DNA of 48,907 nucleotides from a virus. The DNA is taken from positions 1-48,907 of the IMG/VR virus record IMGVR_UViG_3300014501_000007. One strand, given 5' to 3'. The notes below the pieces were generated by a model. It ran no database searches and was not told the DNA's origin. It worked only from the letters and a program-made list of their open reading frames with translations. Below, piece by piece: positions 47,495 to 48,907 of the stretch (position 1 is the stretch's first letter; each line of letters starts with the position of its first letter). The position numbers and the translations under genes were made by a program.

Positions 47495-47593
47495 TTAATC
47501 GAATTGATCGCGGTCCAAACACGTCATAAAGCACATGAATGGATCACCGTGTTCGATGTAGTTACGAAGATGACGCACAGCTTGCTCCGACAT
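47495..47593 (-). CDS. possible small protein, 32 aa
   Basis: AAGGA lies about eight bases before the ATG at 47593. The product starts MSEQAVRHLRNYIEHGDPFM and ends CLDRDQFD, a helix followed by a Cys/Met-rich end. The downstream frame (47350-47490) also looks coding but has no start, so this could be the first part of a longer protein reached by frameshift. The evidence is the ribosome site and tight fit only. Confidence 0.45.
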   Translation of the reverse strand: MSEQAVRHLRNYIEHGDPFMCFMTCLDRDQFD

Positions 47594-47609
47594 TGTGTTT
47601 TCCTTTCTC

Positions 47610-48287
47610 CTATTTCTTTCCTTCAGCCAACCTAGCTGCAAAACTCTTCTCCGGTGGCGCTATCGCGCTATCCAAAAACTCTAAGCCATCATCTATGGCT
47701 TTTATTGGAAGTTCCTGAATCCTCGATTCTTCTCTAAGCTCTTGCTGATTCTGTTGAATAAGCTCCTGCAAGGTGCCGTCATCTGCGATTTGATCTTCCT
47801 CTTTCTTTGTAACTAAAGTCAGAGCCTCATCATAAGAGAGAGAAGGATTTACTTGTATAAGCCTATACGCTTTGCCCATGAGAGGATTCGTTCTTTCGAG
47901 TTCTTTGAGCGAAGCTTCTGCATTCTCTTCTTGTTTCTCCGTTGCTTTCTCTTCTTTTTTAGCTCTTCTCGCGTTAGCGTAACCTTCGGTAAGCTCATTA
48001 ATCTTTCCTCTCTCAGCATCTATGATTGTGAGCTTATTAATAGTCTTTAGCTCCAGCTTAATGCGATAAGCTTCTAGCTCTTTCTCTTGCTTAAGCTGTA
48101 GCTCATGCATCTTCTCCGCGAGAGTTAAATCTTTCTGCGCTGTTCTAAGCTGCCGCGAGAGCTTTAGCTCAAGAGTCTTAGCTCCTTTGTCATCCATAGA
48201 ACTAAACATAGTGCTAAGAGCAGCAATCTGCTCTTGAAGAGATTCTACCTTTAATCTCAGTGTTCTAATCCTTCTGGGTGTGGTCAT
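47610..48287 (-). CDS. coiled-coil hypothetical protein, 225 aa
   Basis: Almost wholly helical, with long Lys/Glu/Leu heptads from about residue 10 to 125 (LKVESLQEQIAALSTMFSSM; AQKDLTLAEKMHELQLKQEK), then a small domain near 135-165 (NPLMGKAYRLIQVNPSLSYD) and an acidic Gln-rich end. No ribosome site precedes the ATG at 48287, and the predicted promoter places the transcript start about two bases ahead, so translation may be leaderless. It is the first gene of a minus-strand transcript. The family is unknown. Confidence 0.65.
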   Translation of the reverse strand: MTTPRRIRTLRLKVESLQEQIAALSTMFSSMDDKGAKTLELKLSRQLRTAQKDLTLAEKMHELQLKQEKELEAYRIKLELKTINKLTIIDAERGKINELTEGYANARRAKKEEKATEKQEENAEASLKELERTNPLMGKAYRLIQVNPSLSYDEALTLVTKKEEDQIADDGTLQELIQQNQQELREESRIQELPIKAIDDGLEFLDSAIAPPEKSFAARLAEGKK

Positions 48288-48295
48288 AATGACTC

Positions 48296-48325
48296 ATTAT
48301 CGCACCCTTAGGCGCAGCCTGTCAA
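48296..48325 (-). promoter_or_regulatory. sigma70-like promoter (TTGACA-18-GATAAT)
   Basis: The -35 box TTGACA (48320-48325) is a perfect match and the -10 box GATAAT (48296-48301) matches five of six, with an 18-base spacer. This is the best promoter in the window. It lies so close to the ATG at 48287 that the mRNA would have at most a few leader bases. Confidence 0.65.
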
Positions 48326-48688
48326 GTGCTTTTGACTTAAAAGGCACTCGAATCGACCGCCAAAAACCATCTAAGCGATTGATTCCAAAGCCCTTCGGCC
48401 CTTCGGTCCTACACAAAAAATAAAATGCCCTCTCTCCCTCCCCCCCTTAAGACCCCCCCTATCCCCCTCTCCCCTCTCCCCTCGAACTCGATATTTTAAT
48501 ATTAGTGAGTGCCTACTCTAATTCTCTAGTCTCTTCTTTTAAAAATTTTTTTTCTAATAGATACCTAGAATAGAGAGTCTTAATAGAAGGCTCGATTCTT
48601 AATTTTAAAATGGCCTCTGGCCCCTTGGGGGCATATACCCCCCTTGGGGAGAGAGAGGGAGAGAGCCTCTTTTTTAGTTTGAGGCGCG
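48326..48688. other. non-coding region with polypyrimidine tract and hairpins
   Basis: Between the promoter at 48296-48325 and the terminator at 48689-48728 no credible gene exists. The stretch has a long C/T tract (48428-48482), an AT-rich segment and an imperfect C4/G5 hairpin at 48621-48649. A 79-codon frame on the minus strand (48513-48752) crosses the terminator and is rejected. The region could hold an origin or packaging signal. Confidence 0.5.
48453..48481 (-). other. canonical G-quadruplex motif
   Basis: On the minus strand four G-runs (lengths 4, 4, 5 and 7 at 48478-48481, 48471-48474, 48463-48467 and 48453-48459) are separated by loops of exactly three bases (AGA, AGA, ATA). A further G7 lies at 48440-48446. 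Short loops and long runs predict a very stable quadruplex in DNA or RNA. Confidence 0.7.
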
Positions 48689-48728
48689 CAAAAACGCCTA
48701 AGCCCTCTGTTATGAGAGCTTTAGGCGT
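48689..48728 (-). terminator. strong intrinsic terminator
   Basis: On the minus strand a 14-bp stem with a single bulged base (48722-48728 and 48714-48720 pairing with 48694-48700 and 48701-48707) has a 6-nt loop and is followed directly by five T residues. It ends the transcript of the 82-residue gene whose stop lies about 20 bases upstream. Confidence 0.8.
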
Positions 48729-48748
48729 CTTTGTATGGCCAGTTTCGG

Positions 48749-48907
48749 TCAAAATCGGTTACAAATCGAGCTCAAACCCTGTAGCTGCCGTTTGAATTCA
48801 GGGTCATTCATCAGGCCCGCGTCTGCAATAGAGTCGATAACATCTTGAACACTCGCAACTTTCGCGTACTGCGGGTTAAATTCGCGCGCTATGCGCGGTC
48901 GAACAGC
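48749..48907 (-). CDS. hypothetical protein, 82 aa, C-terminal part at the right end
   Basis: This is the other end of the gene described at 1-213. The stop TGA is at 48749-48751 and the frame runs off the window end inside the terminal repeat. Joined across the circle it ends QLQGLSSICNRF. The part inside the repeat (48785-48907) is the same sequence as 1-123 and should not be counted twice. Confidence 0.7.
   Translation of the reverse strand, partial: AVRPRIAREFNPQYAKVASVQDVIDSIADAGLMNDPEFKRQLQGLSSICNRF
48785..48907. repeat. terminal direct repeat, right copy (circle overlap)
   Basis: Identical to bases 1-123. See the left copy for interpretation. Confidence 0.95.

Noticed and set aside
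48513-48752. Minus-strand 79-codon frame
   Set aside because: It runs through the strong terminator at 48689-48728 and through hairpin sequence, and its translation is low-quality. The real gene here ends at 48749.

Overview
The window reads as one complete tailed-phage genome (Caudoviricetes). The first 123 bases recur exactly as the last 123, so the sequence closes into a circle of about 48,784 bp, and the repeat lies inside a gene. Genes fill about 95 percent of it in two divergent blocks. There is no rRNA, no tRNA that I could recognise, no CRISPR array, no integrase and no recognisable repressor. The virion block has a terminase, portal, scaffold and capsid but no tail-tube, sheath or tape-measure gene, which suggests podovirus (short-tail) morphology. 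Most of the genome is AT-rich (about 40 percent GC in a line I counted). A tail-fibre segment and the region around the circle junction are clearly richer in GC. The Sec-signal fibre domains give a weak hint of a soil, Acidobacteriota-like diderm host; this is inference only.

Plus strand, 1226-29429, is the virion and lysis block. It holds three small genes, terminase small and large subunits, membrane proteins including an XhlA-like holin candidate, the portal with an overlapping coiled-coil gene, scaffold, decoration-like and major capsid proteins, a zinc ribbon, tail and adaptor proteins, and four large low-complexity or helical proteins that are candidate ejection proteins. Then come a secreted FN3-like protein, a PurD-like ATP-grasp enzyme, a DUF2778 L,D-transpeptidase-fold protein (the only peptidoglycan-active enzyme I recognise), a 29-residue microgene, and two fibre-like proteins with Sec signal peptides.

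Minus strand, running from 537 through the circle junction and down to 29461, is the replication and takeover block. It holds many small zinc-binding proteins, a J-domain protein, a von Willebrand A protein, an FtsK/SpoIIIE-type translocase, a RecB-like nuclease, MazG-like and Sak4-like proteins, a single-strand-binding protein, a family A DNA polymerase split into exonuclease and polymerase genes by an HNH endonuclease, a DUF3987-type ATPase, and a GroES-like co-chaperonin carrying an inserted DnaJ-type zinc finger.

Between the blocks, 538-1225 is a non-coding control region with divergent sigma70-like promoters, a structured leader and tandem repeats. Three further sigma70-like promoters lie in the minus block. 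An octamer built on GTGTAC recurs at three of the five promoters. Non-coding RNA-like structures lie at 45523-45733 and 46735-46857, and a G-quadruplex-prone region with a strong terminator lies at 48288-48748.

The most unusual observations are the GroES/DnaJ-finger protein together with a separate J-domain protein (a possible phage chaperone-capture system), the HNH insertion that recreates the end of the exonuclease gene at the polymerase junction, the ATP-grasp plus DUF2778 pair in a genome lacking a conventional endolysin, and the branched RNA candidate at 45609-45705.
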